DNA of 64,000 nt from NCBI RefSeq assembly GCF_034190915.1, contig NW_026947486.1, forward strand, positions 21,755,001 to 21,819,000, written 5' to 3'. Below, in pieces: positions 31,439 through 44,149 of this stretch. Position 1 is the stretch's first letter. Every line of letters starts with the position of its first letter. The position numbers and the translations under genes were made by a program. Origin of the DNA: Cavia porcellus. Taxonomy: Eukaryota; Chordata; Mammalia; Rodentia; Caviidae. The notes below the pieces were generated by a model. The model searched no databases, was not told where the DNA came from, and saw only the letters and a list, made by a program, of their open reading frames with translations.

Positions 31439-32450
31439 ATTTGCCCTCTACAAAGAAAACTACAGTACTTGGAAAAAGGATATTGAAGAGGATATCAGAA
31501 AATAGAAAAATATTCCTTGCTCCTGGATAGCAGAACCAAGATTGTCAAAATGGCCACATTCCCAAAACTGTTACAGATTTAAGTAGTCTCAATCAAAATA
31601 ATAATAAATACTTTACAGATCTAGATAAAACAATCTTAAGATTCATGTGGAATCAGAAGAGACTGAGTAAAAGCTGTCTTGGATAATATGAATAAAGCTG
31701 GAGGCATCACATTACCTGACCTCAAGGTATACTACAAAGAAGCAGTAGTAAAAATGGCATAGCATGAAAAAGAGACATCAAGGTAAAAGAATAGAGGATT
31801 CAGAAATATTCCCAGGTGTAGTCAGCCTTTGATCTTTGATAAAGGGGACAAAATCATATGTATGAATAAAGATAGATTATCTAACAAATGGTGCTGGGAA
31901 AACTGGGCACCCTACCTGTTTGCAGAAGATAGAAACTGAATCTATGTCTCTCACCATACACCAAACTAGAGTCAAAAGGAATCAAAGATCTAAATATTAA
32001 AACAGAAACATTGAACTTACTGGAAGATTAAATAGTTTAAACCCTTGGAGTCACAGGTGTAGGAAAGGATTTCCTAAACAGAGCCATAATTACACACACA
32101 CACAAAATAACAGCAAGAAGCAACAAATGGGATTACATCAAAGTAAAAAGTTTCTCCACATCAAATATGTCAATTAAACAATCTGCCAAATGAAAAATAA
32201 TTGCCAGCTATTCCTCCAACAGAGCACTAATATCTAGAATATATAAAAAATGATACCACCTTAAACAAAAGACCCAATCAAGTAATAAGTAAGTGAAATA
32301 AACATACACTTTTCAGAGGAAAAGATGAAATGGACAGTATATGAAAATAAGTTTAATATCTCTGGTCATTAGTAAAATGCAAATTAAAAGAATGTCAAGA
32401 TTCCATCCTACACCAGAATGAATGACAATAATTAAGGAATTAAAACTAAA
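31439..32450 (+). mobile_element. Old degraded L1, ORF2 3' part
   Basis: Text such as 'ctctacaaagaaaactacag', 'ggatagcagaaccaagattg', 'ttgataaaggggacaaaatc', 'ggtgctgggaaaactgggca' and 'atgcaaattaaaagaatgtc' follows late ORF2 in order. Many stops. An AC-rich microsatellite-like spot lies near 32093. Confidence 0.75.
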
Positions 32451-32452
32451 TG

Positions 32453-32585
32453 CAGTCAGGCATGGTGGCACAGGCCTGTAATCTCAGCACTCAGGAGTCT
32501 GAGGTAGGAGGATCACTGTAAGTTTGAGCGCATCTTGGGCTATTAGTGAGACCCTCTCTCAAGAAGGCAAAGTATAAAGATTGGG
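32453..32585 (+). repeat. B1/Alu-like SINE
   Basis: 'caggcatggtggcacaggcc', 'tgtaatctcagcactcagga', 'gaggtaggaggatcactgta' and 'gagaccctctctcaag' give a nearly complete 7SL-derived monomer, with A box (GGCATGGTGGCA) and B-box region. Confidence 0.85.
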
Positions 32586-32988
32586 TAGAAGGTCATAATG
32601 GGATAGATTTCTTGTAAATGAGAAAGGATCCAAGAGAACATGGGTAAAATGACAGAAGGTGGGGAAGGAGAAATAAGTAAAATAAAGATATGCCATTTTC
32701 AGGAATCTAATAGCCTTAATGAATGTAGACATTATATGTCATAAACATGAGGTAAGATTAATAATATCAACAAGAATAAAAATGGGATGGGAGTCTACAA
32801 AAAATACCAAGCTGTGTTATCTATATCGACTTACTCCTCAAGTACATGTGAAATACATGTACTGAAAATATATAGTAATAAAAAAGTTTTTTTTTAAATG
32901 TTAAGGCAAAGTAAAGCATTGTTACTAAAAATAATATGAAAAAATGCAAATTCTTTGTTTCAGCACAATAAAAAGGATGATTTAAAGA
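32586..32988. other. Unassigned AT-rich sequence
   Basis: No gene or clear repeat. T- and A-runs near 32880-32900 hint at a retroposon tail. Confidence 0.35.
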
Positions 32989-33974
32989 CATCTCAGGTAT
33001 CACCAAGACCCCACTCTCTGGCTCATTGGCACAAAACTGTAAAGCTTTCATTTGAGAAGAGAGGCTCTTTGCACTTGCTTGAGCAATACTGCCTTGGAAA
33101 TTGATTCCCTGGATTTGTTTCATAGTGCTCAATCATGTTGGCATTCAGAGGCCTCTGCAGCCATGATCAAGGGAGTCTGTTTACTGTTTGAGCTGGTGGC
33201 AGACTTGGCACCATCAAAGTGGTGCTGGTTTCATAGACATGCAGAATGTTAAAACAGCAGGGTTATGGAGACTTCTGTCCAAACATCAGAAGGTGTAGAA
33301 AGCCAGGCAATTTACCCTTGAGAGGGCAGTGAGCAAAGCTCTGAGAGTGAAACTTAAAGTGCAGTGAAGACGAGGATGCTGCAGAAGCCAGCAATGTGGA
33401 ACCCCTGCTGAGAAAAGCCACAGGCAGTGAGCAGAGCCATCACAAGAGAGAGACTGCGTAGGGGGTAATACTGTCCTGGCAGAGGGGCTGGGGATTTAGC
33501 TCAGCGGCATAAGCATCTGCCTTGCAAGCAGGCAGTCGTGAGTTTCATCCCCGGTACCGATAAAAAAAAAAAAAGACAAAAAAAAAAGTTATAAAAAATA
33601 CTGTCCTGGCAGGGCCACCCCAGACCTTTATCACAACTTACCCTAGTTTCCAAACATTGAGCTACAGGATTTGTGTTTGCCCTCCTGTCTTCTCCTCTTG
33701 CTTTGGTCTATTTCCTTTTTGTCTATATACTTTCCTCTTTTGGAATGAGAATAATTACCCTGTGGCATTGAATGTTGCAAGTATTTAACTTTCTTTGTAT
33801 TTTTTAAACAAAAGCTCATAGCTGTGAGTTTACCTTGTGTTTCAGAAGAATCTTTTCGCTTGGACTTTTCAGCAGTGCTGGAACTGTTCAGATTTTGGCA
33901 ATGAGATGAACTAAACAGTTTTTGTATAATAAAATGACCATGAGTCTTTTGGGAGTCAGGGGTACAATATTATG
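32989..33974 (+). repeat. MaLR internal region (non-coding)
   Basis: Follows remembered MaLR internal text in order: 'gcaatactgccttggaaatt', 'ccctggatttgtttcatagtg', 'gtttgagctggtggcagac', 'gctgcagaagccagcaatgtg', 'agctgtgagtttaccttgtgt'. An ID SINE interrupts it at 33483-33596. It leads into the LTR at 33975. Confidence 0.55.
33483..33596 (+). repeat. ID-like SINE (tRNA-Ala-derived), intact with TSD
   Basis: Starts GGGGCTGGGGATTTAGCTCA, the tRNA-Ala-like head with A box TAGCTCAGCGG, then 'cttgcaagcaggcagtcgtg', a B-box-like 'agtttcatccccggtacc' and an A-rich tail. Flanked by AATACTGTCCTGGCAG at 33467-33482 and 33597-33612, a perfect 16-bp duplication. The tRNA likeness is SINE ancestry, not a functional tRNA gene. 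Confidence 0.92.
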
Positions 33975-34312
33975 ATTTAGACCTAAAATATAATCCAAAG
34001 TTTCATGTGTTTGAAAGGTGACTGGATCATAGAAATGCTATCGTCATCAAAGGATTCATCCATTAATGAGTTCAATAGCTGATTGTGCTGTAAGGAGATG
34101 GGGCCTGGTAGAAAGTCATTCACTGGAGTGTGACCTAGATGGGTGTATCTTTGTCTCTACTGATTCCCTTCATTCTCTGCTTTCTAGCTTCCAAATGTTG
34201 AGTACTTTTCCCTCTGTCGTGCTCCTCAGCCATCTTATTTCTGCTTAGAACCCAGCTTATCACAGAACAAAACAATGAGCCAAAATAAACCTCTTCTCAT
34301 TTATGTTGTGTT
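33975..34312 (+). repeat. MaLR LTR
   Basis: 'gtttcatgtgtttgaaaggtg', 'actggatcatagaaatgcta', 'ggagatggggcctggtagaa', 'gagccaaaataaacctcttc' follow MaLR LTR order, including the 3' poly(A) region. Confidence 0.6.
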
Positions 34313-34314
34313 AG

Positions 34315-34826
34315 ATACTGTGTCCAATAGAACTCTTGTACAGTATTTATGGGAATGTAACTTTTATAGTCACAGTGGAAAACATAGAGTTTCTTTTAAA
34401 ATATTAAAAATAAAACTACAATATAATCTACTAATTATACTGCTGGATATATCCAAAGGAACAGAATATGTTTAATGGATATTTTCACTCCATATTCATT
34501 GCAGCATTATTCATAATAGCCAAGATACGGAATAGATGTGAGTATATATTAACAGATAAGTGGATTAAAATGCAGTATATATACACACATAATGAATGGA
34601 ATATGGTAGAAAGGAGAACGAAATCCTGTAATATGTGAAAATGGGTGAACTTGTAGGACATTATGCTTGGTGAAATAAGCCAGACACAGAAAGACAAGTG
34701 TTGTCTGATCTCACACTCATGTAAAATATAATAAATTTGTGTTCCTAGAAGTACAGTGAACAATGATCGGTGAAGTGATGAATATGCTAACTAGATTTAT
34801 TTAATTGTGGTACATTGTACACATGT
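34315..34826 (+). mobile_element. Old L1 3' end, left part
   Basis: 'gcagcattattcataatagcc', 'aggacattatgcttggtgaa', 'ataagccagacacagaaaga' are typical of the very end of ORF2 and the 3' UTR of old L1s. Interrupted by the retroposon at 34843; 35736-35815 continues the 3' UTR. Confidence 0.75.
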
Positions 34827-34842
34827 ATAAAATATCACATTG

Positions 34843-35719
34843 GCCATTTGCAGACTGCAAGGGGAGAGAATAAGGCCACACCAAGAAGAAAGCCCAGGCT
34901 GGGAACCAGTGTCACGCACTGGCTGCTGCCAGAGTGGGGACAGCCTGACCCAAGCTTCTCCCCATGAGTCAGTGGCATTTTCAGACTGTGGTGAGGAGGG
35001 GAAGAACAAGGCCATACCAGGAAGTAAGCCCTGCTTGAGAACCAGCACCACTGCTGGAGTGGGGACAGCCAGACCCAAGCTCCTTCTGGCACATGGGCTG
35101 GCAAACAAGAGGTACTAGCCTTCCCTCCACCACACCATGAGTGACTGGCTAATCCTGAAAAACAGGGTGTGATGATAGCTATCAAAGTGAAATGCAATTG
35201 GATGCCTGTAGTGCTTTGGTGTTTCACTGACCTTGCAAGTCCAGGGCCAGTGGCCTGATAATCTATTCAGAAGATAGTGGTAAACATTGGGGCATCTAGG
35301 TGGGATCTCTTTCATAGGGTGGTAGCCACTGTTAATTCCCTATTGTATTGTTTTAGAGCCTTATATAATTTTTATTGCTTTGTTGGGTTGGGTTTTATTT
35401 TCTTTTGTTTTGTTTATTTGTGTTAAATCCAATTGCATGACCAGCTATATTATGGTAGCCATTTTGAATTTACTATTGTCTTATTTTAAAGTCCTTTATT
35501 GCATCCATTGTTTTGTTCTTACTGTTTCTATTCTATTCTGTTCTATTTGATTTTTACTATGTCCAAAGGTATCTACAGCTATTTTGAAGAAAACAAAAGG
35601 CATTATGGTAACTTGTTCATTTCAAATTGTTTTGAAGTCCTGTATCACTTATACTGGTTTATTTTGATTGGTTTTATTCTGTTTTGTATTCTTTGATTTT
35701 ATCTTTTTTAAGGTAAAAA
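34843..35719 (+). mobile_element. Unrecognised A-tailed retroposon with 5' tandem monomers (copy 2)
   Basis: An 877-bp insert in an old L1 3' end, flanked by ATAAAATATCACATTG (34827-34842) and ATAAAATGTTACATTG (35720-35735), 14 of 16 matching. Its 5' part has two monomers about 132 bp apart ('cagactg' at 34850 and 34982; both contain 'gtggggacagcc'). A C/G-rich middle and a T-rich 3' part follow. A 57-base gapless stretch ending near 35687 matches copy 1 (9131-9832) at about 44 positions. It is more diverged than copy 1, so older. Confidence 0.65.
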
Positions 35720-35735
35720 ATAAAATGTTACATTG

Positions 35736-35815
35736 TACCCATAAATATATGCAAGTATAATTTATCAATAAAATAGTACTAGTAATTATTTTTAAATAAA
35801 AATAAACAAAATAGC
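35736..35815 (+). mobile_element. Old L1 3' end, right part
   Basis: 'ataatttatcaataaaatag' and an A-rich end complete the L1 3' UTR broken at 34826. Confidence 0.55.
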
Positions 35816-36245
35816 TCATCAATCATTTTAATTTTATTTCAGTTGAAATGATAATACTGTGGCCATGTTTATTTAATTATTAAATTGAAAACAGTGAAAG
35901 AGAGAAATGAAGTTTGAATTATTAAGCAAAAAGGATCCTGAATTTAAGGATTTGGAAAACTTTGTATATACTTCAAAAATTGAAAAAAATCATGTTTGGA
36001 AGAGTGTAGCAGACTCTAATCTTTGAATAGATAAGCATGAATGTGAACCTCAGATGCCATGAACTATTGCAGCAAAAGCCAGAAATAGAGATGAGATTAT
36101 ACTAGCAGAAATGCTGTCAACTGAGAATAAAAGTAAGAAAATGGAAGGAAGGAAGGAAGGAAGGAATAATGTCATACTTCTTAGGCATTACAGGACCAGA
36201 TGATAGAATTATTCAGTTGCAATCATTCTATTCTTTAAGACAAAG
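35816..36245. other. Unassigned sequence with a short (GGAA)n
   Basis: No gene recognised. A tetranucleotide run (GGAA) about five units long lies at 36143-36166. Confidence 0.45.
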
Positions 36246-36395
36246 AAAAGCTTGTCTTGGTGGCATACATCTGTAATCCTGGCACTCAGGTGGCTAAGGC
36301 AGGAGGATCACACGAGTTTGAGACCAACCTGGGCTATATAGTGAGTTCAAGGTCAGTTTAAATTAACCCTTATTAAAACAAACAAACAAACAGCA
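36246..36395 (+). repeat. B1/Alu-like SINE with (CAAA)n tail
   Basis: 'cttggtggcatacatctgta', 'cctggcactcaggtggctaa', 'caggaggatcacacgagttt', 'gaccaacctgggctatatag', then 'aaacaaacaaacaaac'. A nearly complete 7SL-derived unit. Confidence 0.85.
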
Positions 36396-36479
36396 ATAGC
36401 AACAAGTGGACAAGAGAAATAGGATTCCAAAGGTGACTCAGAGTTCATCACAGTTATAATCCCACCAAGTGGTCAGAGT

Positions 36480-36870
36480 ACACAGGCTTGGGGGACTGCA
36501 CAGACATGCCTCTACCAAAACTTCCAGTGTGTAGCAGAACTGTAGTAATGTTGTCAGCTTGGCAGAGCCCTGAAAGCCTGACACCTCTTCAGAAGAGAAC
36601 ACCGGCATGGATGAGGCCCTACAGAAAGCCACGACATTGTTCATTGTCTGCTGATCTGCAGGGAGACATTGCCCACTGAGTGTGTCTGGAAGGTGGATTC
36701 TCTGCCTTAGTTGATTTTGAATGAGGAATTGCCAACTCCACGAGTCGGGAAGGTAGAACATCAAGCCAAAGGAGATAATCCTTTAGCCTTATGATTTTCT
36801 GCAGGTTGCTTTGCTAGATTTTAGACTTGCTTGGAAACCAAATAAGACTTGGTTGGATTATAAGGGCACT
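36480..36870 (+). repeat. Possible MaLR internal fragment
   Basis: 'ctttgctagattttagacttg' near 36810 recalls the end of MaLR internal sequence just before the 3' LTR. The rest is tentative. Confidence 0.3.
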
Positions 36871-37200
36871 AACCTCAACAATGAGTTAGCTTACTGATGT
36901 ATTCATGTGCTATTAGTAGCTAGAGCCTAGCTGGAGGAAGTGAGTCATGTAGAAATGAACTTGAAGAATATATCTGGTCCCTGGTCTCTCCATTTATAGT
37001 GCTCTTCCCATGTGTCCTGCTTATCAGCTTTCATGAAGTTAACAGCTTTGTTCCACCATGCTCTTCTACCTTGATGATTCTTCTATGGAGTCAGCTGTCA
37101 TGGACTGAAACCTTTGAAGCCACAAGTCAAAATAAATCTCTATTTAAACTGCAGGTGTCAACTCTTTTCCTCTAGCAACGAGAAAGCTGACTAATAAAAT
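36871..37200 (+). repeat. MaLR LTR
   Basis: 'ggaggaagtgagtcatgtag', 'tatatctggtccctggtctc', 'ctgtcatggactgaaacctt', 'caaaataaatctctatttaa' and the end 'gagaaagctgactaataaaa' match MaLR LTR order. Confidence 0.75.
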
Positions 37201-37204
37201 GTCT

Positions 37205-37430
37205 TTGGAAAGGAAACCTCAAAAAGTGGTCTTTTTTCCTTTCTATAATGTGAGGACACAATGAGAAGTCAGATATCTACAAACCAGGAAATGGGCTGTC
37301 ATCTGTTATAGAATCTGCCAGTGCTTTGATCTTGGGCTTCTCAGCCTCCAGAAGTATGAGCAATAAATACCTTTAAAGCAATTTTGTCTATGTTATCTTG
37401 TTATTGCAGCTTGAACTAAGACATTACTAT
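37205..37430 (+). repeat. MaLR (MST-like) LTR, 3' half
   Basis: 'aatgtgaggacacaatgaga', 'gtgctttgatcttgggcttc', 'tcagcctccagaagtatgag' and 'gcagcttgaactaagacatt' give the 3' half of an MST-type LTR. Confidence 0.7.
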
Positions 37431-37639
37431 TGTAGGAACACTAAGGCTATTTTCTCTCCATCTATTGAATCCCTCTCAGTGCAATCCAGAAATAATGTAT
37501 GTTATATTAATTATTTGTGTATTAATTAAATGAAATTGTGTTAGTCCAGGTGTTTTGTAAACTCTAAAGTACTATCCAAATATGAACATTGAATAAGATT
37601 AAGTGACTGAAAAATACATAAACATTTCAAATGAAATAT

Positions 37640-37910
37640 GTCTCTTGTAGTATATACCTAGATGTTCCCCCAAAAGTCTCATGCCTCATAGGTGAGGCTT
37701 TTGGAAAGTGGTTAAATTATGGTGGAAGTATAGCTGACTTGATGGTAGGGCAAGATCTAGTTGAAAGAGATGAGTCATTGAGGGAGAGTGATCTGGTAGT
37801 GTGTGTCTCCTTCTCCAGCCCCTTGCTTATTTCTCTGCTTCTCTGCCACCATAAACTGAGCAGCTTTTCCTACATTATTCCTAAAGATCTGATATTGCCA
37901 GGGAGAAAAT
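37640..37910 (+). repeat. MaLR-like LTR fragment
   Basis: 'ttcccccaaaagtctcatgc', 'tggtagggcaagatctagtt', 'gatgagtcattgagggagag' and 'ttctctgccaccataaactg' recall MaLR LTRs. The 3' end is missing. Confidence 0.5.
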
Positions 37911-37999
37911 AACCATGATAAGCTATGGGGAAGACTGCTCCTTGTTCTTCTGCCCATATTTCTGTAGTGGTAGACAGAAAATAGAGAGGCAAAATTGTG

Positions 38000-38165
38000 T
38001 AGTATTTAAGGACATAAACTTTGAGATGGCACAGCCGGGGTCTAAATCTTTGTTTTGCTATCAAGTAGATATTTCATCTTGGTTTGATTACTTCCTCTTT
38101 CTGAATCTTAGTTTTCTTAACTGTTACTATAATCATTTAGTAAACTCAAATAAAAACTGATGATT
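38000..38165 (+). repeat. MIR SINE fossil
   Basis: 'gtagtatttaaggacataaac', 'ggggtctaaatctttgttttg', 'gattacttcctctttctgaat', 'cttagttttcttaactgtta' follow the MIR consensus in sense. Confidence 0.65.
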
Positions 38166-38764
38166 GCAGCACTCCTAATTTAAGTGGTTCTAAGTTAACT
38201 GGTCCCATACATCCTGAATGCCTCATTCACTGGGCATACAGGTGACATTTGAATAGCAAGTGGATGTATACAGAGCTTTCTAAACCATATGATCACCAGA
38301 CAATAAATCTAAGAGAATTATTGATGTTCATGAATAGTTCCAGATAGGTTTCCTTAAGATAGTTTGTCTATATTTCTTGACCAGATAAATGATCCTTGCT
38401 TCCACCTAATGCAATCTTGTATTCATGAGAGTTGTAAGGATTTTCTATTTCCCTTACCTTAAAAATTTCTCCCTGTTGGACAGTTTTTATGATGTTAATC
38501 CATTCTTCCATGTCTTTCCTGTTGGATGCCGCCAGGGTGACTTTTCGTTGTGGTGTGATAATCTAAACAGAAAAGTGACAATATTAGTTGTTTCTCACTT
38601 CACACAATCTTGCTGCTGCACTCTCTGTGTCTGCAAACTCTCTAAGGAGTTAGACAGATCTACCAAATACAACTCAAGCCACTTCTCATATATAAGATAC
38701 AGGTCCTGATAGCCACTCACAATTCCTTAGATGCCCATCCAAAACAATAATAAAGATAACAGTA

Positions 38765-38860
38765 ATCATTAAGGCTGTAATGGCACTTCCTATGTCCCAA
38801 GAATTATTCTAAGGTACTTGCATTGATCTCTTTCTCATTTCATTAGACAATTTTGCAGGG
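38765..38860 (+). repeat. MIR/L2-type ancient repeat
   Basis: 'cacttcctatgtcccaagaa', 'ttattctaaggtacttgcat' recall the 'actatgtgccaggcactgttctaag' block of mammal-wide repeats. Confidence 0.4.
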
Positions 38861-41800
38861 GTCCATCAGTTGTGCTCAGTACAAGAACCCAGTCAGTCAG
38901 AAATACACGGTGAGAGTCTTGCAGATGTAGACCTGGGAATGAACTCAGTGTTTTCTCAAAGGGGAAGACGGAGCATGGATATCTGTGGCATCAGTCATTG
39001 TTTCAGTGAGGGTCCTTACTTTTACCACTAGTACCTCAAATCTTGGAGCTAGTGCTCACCACATCAACAAGAAATTTCTTTCCCATTTTGAATGTTGCAC
39101 AGCATGTTTCTACTGTATATGGGAATGGGAGCTAGCTGGGATTGTGATTGATCACAACCATTCCTTTAGTCTAAATCTATTGGGGCTAAAGAGCAATGCC
39201 TCTGTGATTTTCTTAGGCTAAGAGGCAGCCTAGTCCTTGTGATTTCTTTGGAGAATGAAGACCAAAAAAGCCTATAGGTTCATTTAAACTGAAATTTCAG
39301 TTTTTGGGGACCAATTAATAGCAACTTCAACTTTGCCTTGGGTCAGGGTCATGCAATGAGAGAAAGTGAAAGCTAGGTCTCCTTGGATCCAGCTGTTCTC
39401 CTTTCAAAACAAAATGGAACATGGTCCACACATGGAAGCAGAATGTTAGTCCCATTGTATTCTGTCTGATAAGTACCATACCCTGTTTGAAGAGGACCCT
39501 TAGTCTTGATACCCACTGCTGAGATGGGCAAAAGACAGTTTTGAGAGGAGATGGGCAGGAAATTTCCAGGCCAATGGGTTTGGTATTTTTCAGTGAGTTT
39601 TCTGGTCTGGATTCATTTGAATGACAAAAGTTACATGTTCTTTCAGGCACACTAAGCTCTTGAACACAGAAAAATCCTCCACTTTCTTTGAGGTACTCTC
39701 AGCATTAGGTAAATTTCATTTTGGGTTGAGGTTCTCATTTACATCATCAAAGGAGAAGATATCATGTACTGCAATTATCTCAATTTTTTATGACATAGTA
39801 GCAGTCTTTTGAAACCCTCCTCAAGTTATTCTTCTAAACTTCCTTTACTAGGTGAACTACTTTTTGTAATAGTCACATGCCCCCTACCCCACTTTATAGC
39901 AGGCTGGTAATAGGGATCAGAGTCACACTCCCTCTTCATAGGTGGGCTTGGTTGAAAACTGTTTGAATGAATAATAACACTTTGGGATTAAAACAGACGT
40001 GGGAAAACTGATGTTCAAAGAGAGAACAAGTGGGTATGGCAGCCTATCTCCTCAGCTAGCCTCCACCCCTGTTCATTCAATGATGTCCATTCTTACTTAC
40101 ACAAAAACTGTGGCAAAGATTTCGCCAGCTGGTTTCTGCTAAGACGACCTGAGACAGATCAATTATTTCAAAGTGGACAAACTGGAAAAATATAAGAAGG
40201 ACAAGAAACCATTTGATTAATGAGGCAAAGAGATAATCAAATGCAATATACACGCATACACTAATAGGTATTTTTGGCAGTTATGATCCAATTAGTTATT
40301 TTTCTTGAGGTCTGGAATTTATTTAGCAAAATAATTTTTGTGGACATATCATATAACAAAATTTTAAAAATCCAACTAAACCAAAACAGTAACTTGTTCA
40401 AAACTTTTCATAGAAGACTTAGGTTAATTATGCAAATTTTGGAGAAGGTTAATGCTGGAAACTATAATGGAATGTGGTCTAGCTAGGGACCTGATAGTAC
40501 AGAATGTTATTAGTTTATATCTTATTGGATGGCCAACTTTGACCATGTTGCTTGCATCTTTTTGAGGCCTGTATCCACTTGAACACTGGCCATGGTAGAT
40601 ACTACATATCTAGAAGCAAAAAATCAGTACTCCAATATAGATAGGGGTAGGTTCACCAGTATGCAGTCTGTATAGTCACACAAGATGCCACATTTAGTAG
40701 GATTCTATACTTGGTAAAATTCTTAAAGCATTTTATCTTTGAATTTGTGTTTGTGAATGAAGTCTAGGTGAGACAGTGAGTCATGCATATGGAGCAATGG
40801 AAATATGCACATATGCAGGTCCAATCAATGCCTTGTCATTCCATTTATATTTGTTATGTCTGTAAACACAGAATTCCAGTGGACGCTCAGTTTTTGAAGT
40901 TGAGCAAAATGCAAAATTTTATAAGTGAAGCTGATCAAACAGGGTAACTGACAGCCATGAAAGGCCACACTTTGTGCTGGAATGAGAACTTGCTGAAAAA
41001 AGGTAGTATAGTTGTAGGAAATGTGAACAACTAAGGAGCCTTTTTATAGTATTGTTTGTTGCTCATGTTACTTACCTGTGTTGCCTAATCATTGAAAATT
41101 CTGGTAGAATGTGCAAGTATCACAGAAATGAAGCAAAAAGAGTTGAGCTAGTTTGTGCAGCTTTGTATACTGGTAAGACCAAAATACATATGCATTTATG
41201 AATTAATACAAATTGTATAATTTTGGAGATTCTCCACAGTAGTTAAACAGTTATATTTTCATTTAAAACTATCATGGTACAATGTAAAAATGGAGGATGA
41301 AATTATGCTAATTTAGAATTTTATTCTTCCTTTACTTAGAATAGCATTAAATATAAAATTTTAAAATACCATAAACTGTTGCTTTATATTTTTAACATGA
41401 ATATCTAGCCTTATATGTTAGTTCCTCCAGGGTTTTGTAAAAGAAATCTTGCATTTTTATTTTGCACTGGGGCCCAGATGTAGTTTACTCTGGGTGTTAA
41501 CTGGGAAAACTATGAAGAAAGAGAAATAGAAAAGAGACATAAGAGAATTGTCCTCCATTTGGCCCAAAGGATAAATTGAAGAGTAGAGAGTTTTAATTTC
41601 CACCCTAATGTTTGCTAAAACGTCTTTACCAATTGGCCATCTCCCCCATTCAAACATGTCCTGTTATCCAACAACTGAACTCAGTTGATAAGATTCTATA
41701 TATTACCGAGGAATGGCGTGCAACGTAAAGTTGTTGTCCTTGAACCATAAAATATCTGAGCTTCCATCTCTTGAGGGAGTGACAGTTCTTCCATAGTGGT

Positions 41801-44010
41801 CCTTCCTTCAGTATTTTCTGAAAGATAGAAACATAGCCACTGATTAAATTAGATCAGTTTGCAAGACCTTATCACTTGTTCAGTCAGATGGAAAGATATC
41901 TCTCACATATCTGAGAAATGGCTCTGGTAGACCAGATAAGTGCCAAGGAAATTAGTTTAATCAGAAAAGGAATTGGTTTTTCTTGTATAACACAGGATTA
42001 TACACAAATCGAGTTTCTTAGAATCCATGACCCAAGAACCATAGGAAATATCTCCATTTGTGGTAGAAGGTAACACGAAGAAACATAAATACATAAATAT
42101 AAAAATATAGTGATATCCAGGTTGTTGAATGGCTCTAAGCTCAAACTTTCCACTACTCAAACAGCAAAGTTTAAAAACAATTTGCTTGGATGTTTATAAC
42201 ATATTTGATACTCAAACTGAAAATCTGACATGAAAAACCTGTACAGGTGACAAGGGAGTCACATGTCATGTCTCACCATGGACACAAAGGGTGACGCTTC
42301 AGTCTAAGCGTTGCTCTCACCCAGACAACATTTGTACTTCTGTTAGTAAGTTAAAACATTCGTCGCTGTGCTTTTTTCATGCTTCACTTGCATGAAATAT
42401 CATAATCATAGCTCCAAAGAAAGTTAGTGATGCTGGCAATAAGGCTAAGAGAAAAAATGTGATAACCTCAATAGAGTTAAAGAAAGAAATCATTGCAACA
42501 TTTGTTAAAGTCCTGGAAAAATAAGTTTATAAGTATAATTTTTGGGCTTCTGGTCACTTATTTGATTTTCCATTATTTCTTATGGGAGAAAATAATATTC
42601 ACTTCTCAGACTTTTCACCATTGAAACACGAATTTAGAGCAAACTGAGTTCACAACAGAGATATCACTATCATGGTCAATAAAGGCTGATTTTTTCGAAT
42701 CATCCAGGTGTTGCATTAGACAGGGCCTTCTTGTAAGCTATTTTAGAGTGACTTTTTAAAATACAAAGTTGGATCATGTCCCTTCCCTGCTCACAAACTT
42801 CCAACAGATTCCCAACACATTTAGAGTCAAGTATAAATTCCTTATCAGGATATTCAGAAGACTCGTATTCTGGTAAGGGAACAAGCACATAAAAAGATAA
42901 CCAAAAGACAGTTAACTCTTGGATGGATATATACAATCTGAACAATGAATTTCTACTTACTTCCATAACAGGCTGATCCCACCAAACAATTAAGTACACT
43001 ATTTTTATCATTGAGGACATTTTCAGCTATGTCATAAGATACAGACTAATATGCAAGACAGCAATTTAGGAGAAATACTCATCACTGTCAAGCTGGCACC
43101 AAACTTGTTGACACTGGACAATGAAACAGTTTAAACCGTCAGATAAAGGCTGTGCCATGATTCCTCTCCATCATCTAAATTAGAATTCATTTCTGAGTGG
43201 TTATGAAGGTGATTTTTTTTAATGGTCTGTCTACTGTTTTTCAAAAGTTTTAACAAGTTGATGATATTCAAAAGCAGAAATTCCATTAAAATACAAATTT
43301 CTTGTTTCTTTGAAACAAATCACAACATCTAGCATCATTAGGCTTACATACTCACAATACAATAATCTGTAGAGCTGCACTTTCAGTTGGGGTGCCTGAC
43401 TCAAGTAGGCATTGAGTTTGGGACTGTAATCTAAACAATTATTTGTTGCTCTTGTTTCCCATACACATACAAACATCTCTATATTTTGTTCAATTTCTAA
43501 CCAATTAGATTGTACCAATTGACAAAGCTCCTATACACCATCTGAAAAATCAGTTCATAAGCAATTACAATTTACCTGAACTTTCTTGATAACAACTTTC
43601 AAGGTTTCTGTCCCACCCTTGAGATGCAAAGGATGGTGCAAAGGACAAAATGAATAGTAAGACCTTTTGAGAAATAAGGGGTGACAAGGAGATAAATTAG
43701 TTTTAACTTTTGTTGAAATTGAGTCATTAATGAGAAAAAAAAAAACCTTTTGTCTGAGCATTAAGAATATATGATTATTTTCCTTTCTCTAATCAGGTGA
43801 TCCATAATATACAGTTCCAATACTGGCATTTGATTTTCACTCTCCTAATCCTTTTGTTTCTGCCATATACTCGTCCATACTAAGTCTTCATGATACCTAG
43901 GAAGTCATATTTATTTCTTTATCTTAAAGACAAATTTAAAAATTTAACTGCTCTATAAATTTTAATCCCACTGTTTCCTCCTCATGTCCAAATTACTGAG
44001 CTTTCTATCA
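38861..44010. other. Unassigned AT-rich sequence
   Basis: About 5 kb with no long frame, exon-like block or young repeat. An L2-like fragment is at 42735-42860. Short open frames look like chance. Any conserved non-coding element would have to be found by alignment. Confidence 0.45.
42735..42860. repeat. L2-like fragment
   Basis: 'gatcatgtcccttccctgct', 'cttccaacagattcccaaca', 'agtataaattccttatcagg' match the remembered L2 block 'gtcactcccctgcttaaaac..ttcccattgc..aaactccttac'. Confidence 0.5.
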
Positions 44011-44140
44011 TTTTTTAATGGGGATCTGGTTAAGTTGCCCAGTCTCATCCTAAATTCCTGGGCTTGAGAGATCCTCCTGATTCAGTTTCCTGAATAACTG
44101 GCCCTGCAGCAACATACCACCTTGCCTGACCACCAGCTCT
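44011..44140 (-). repeat. B1/Alu-like SINE, diverged
   Basis: 'ggatctggttaagttgccca', 'gggcttgagagatcctcctg' read as the reverse complement of a 7SL-derived monomer. Confidence 0.5.
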
Positions 44141-44149
44141 GCAATTTTT

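Noticed and set aside
33484..33560. tRNA-Ala gene
   Set aside because: A SINE: poly(A) tail, TSD, degenerate B box and no cloverleaf acceptor pairing expected of a functional tRNA.
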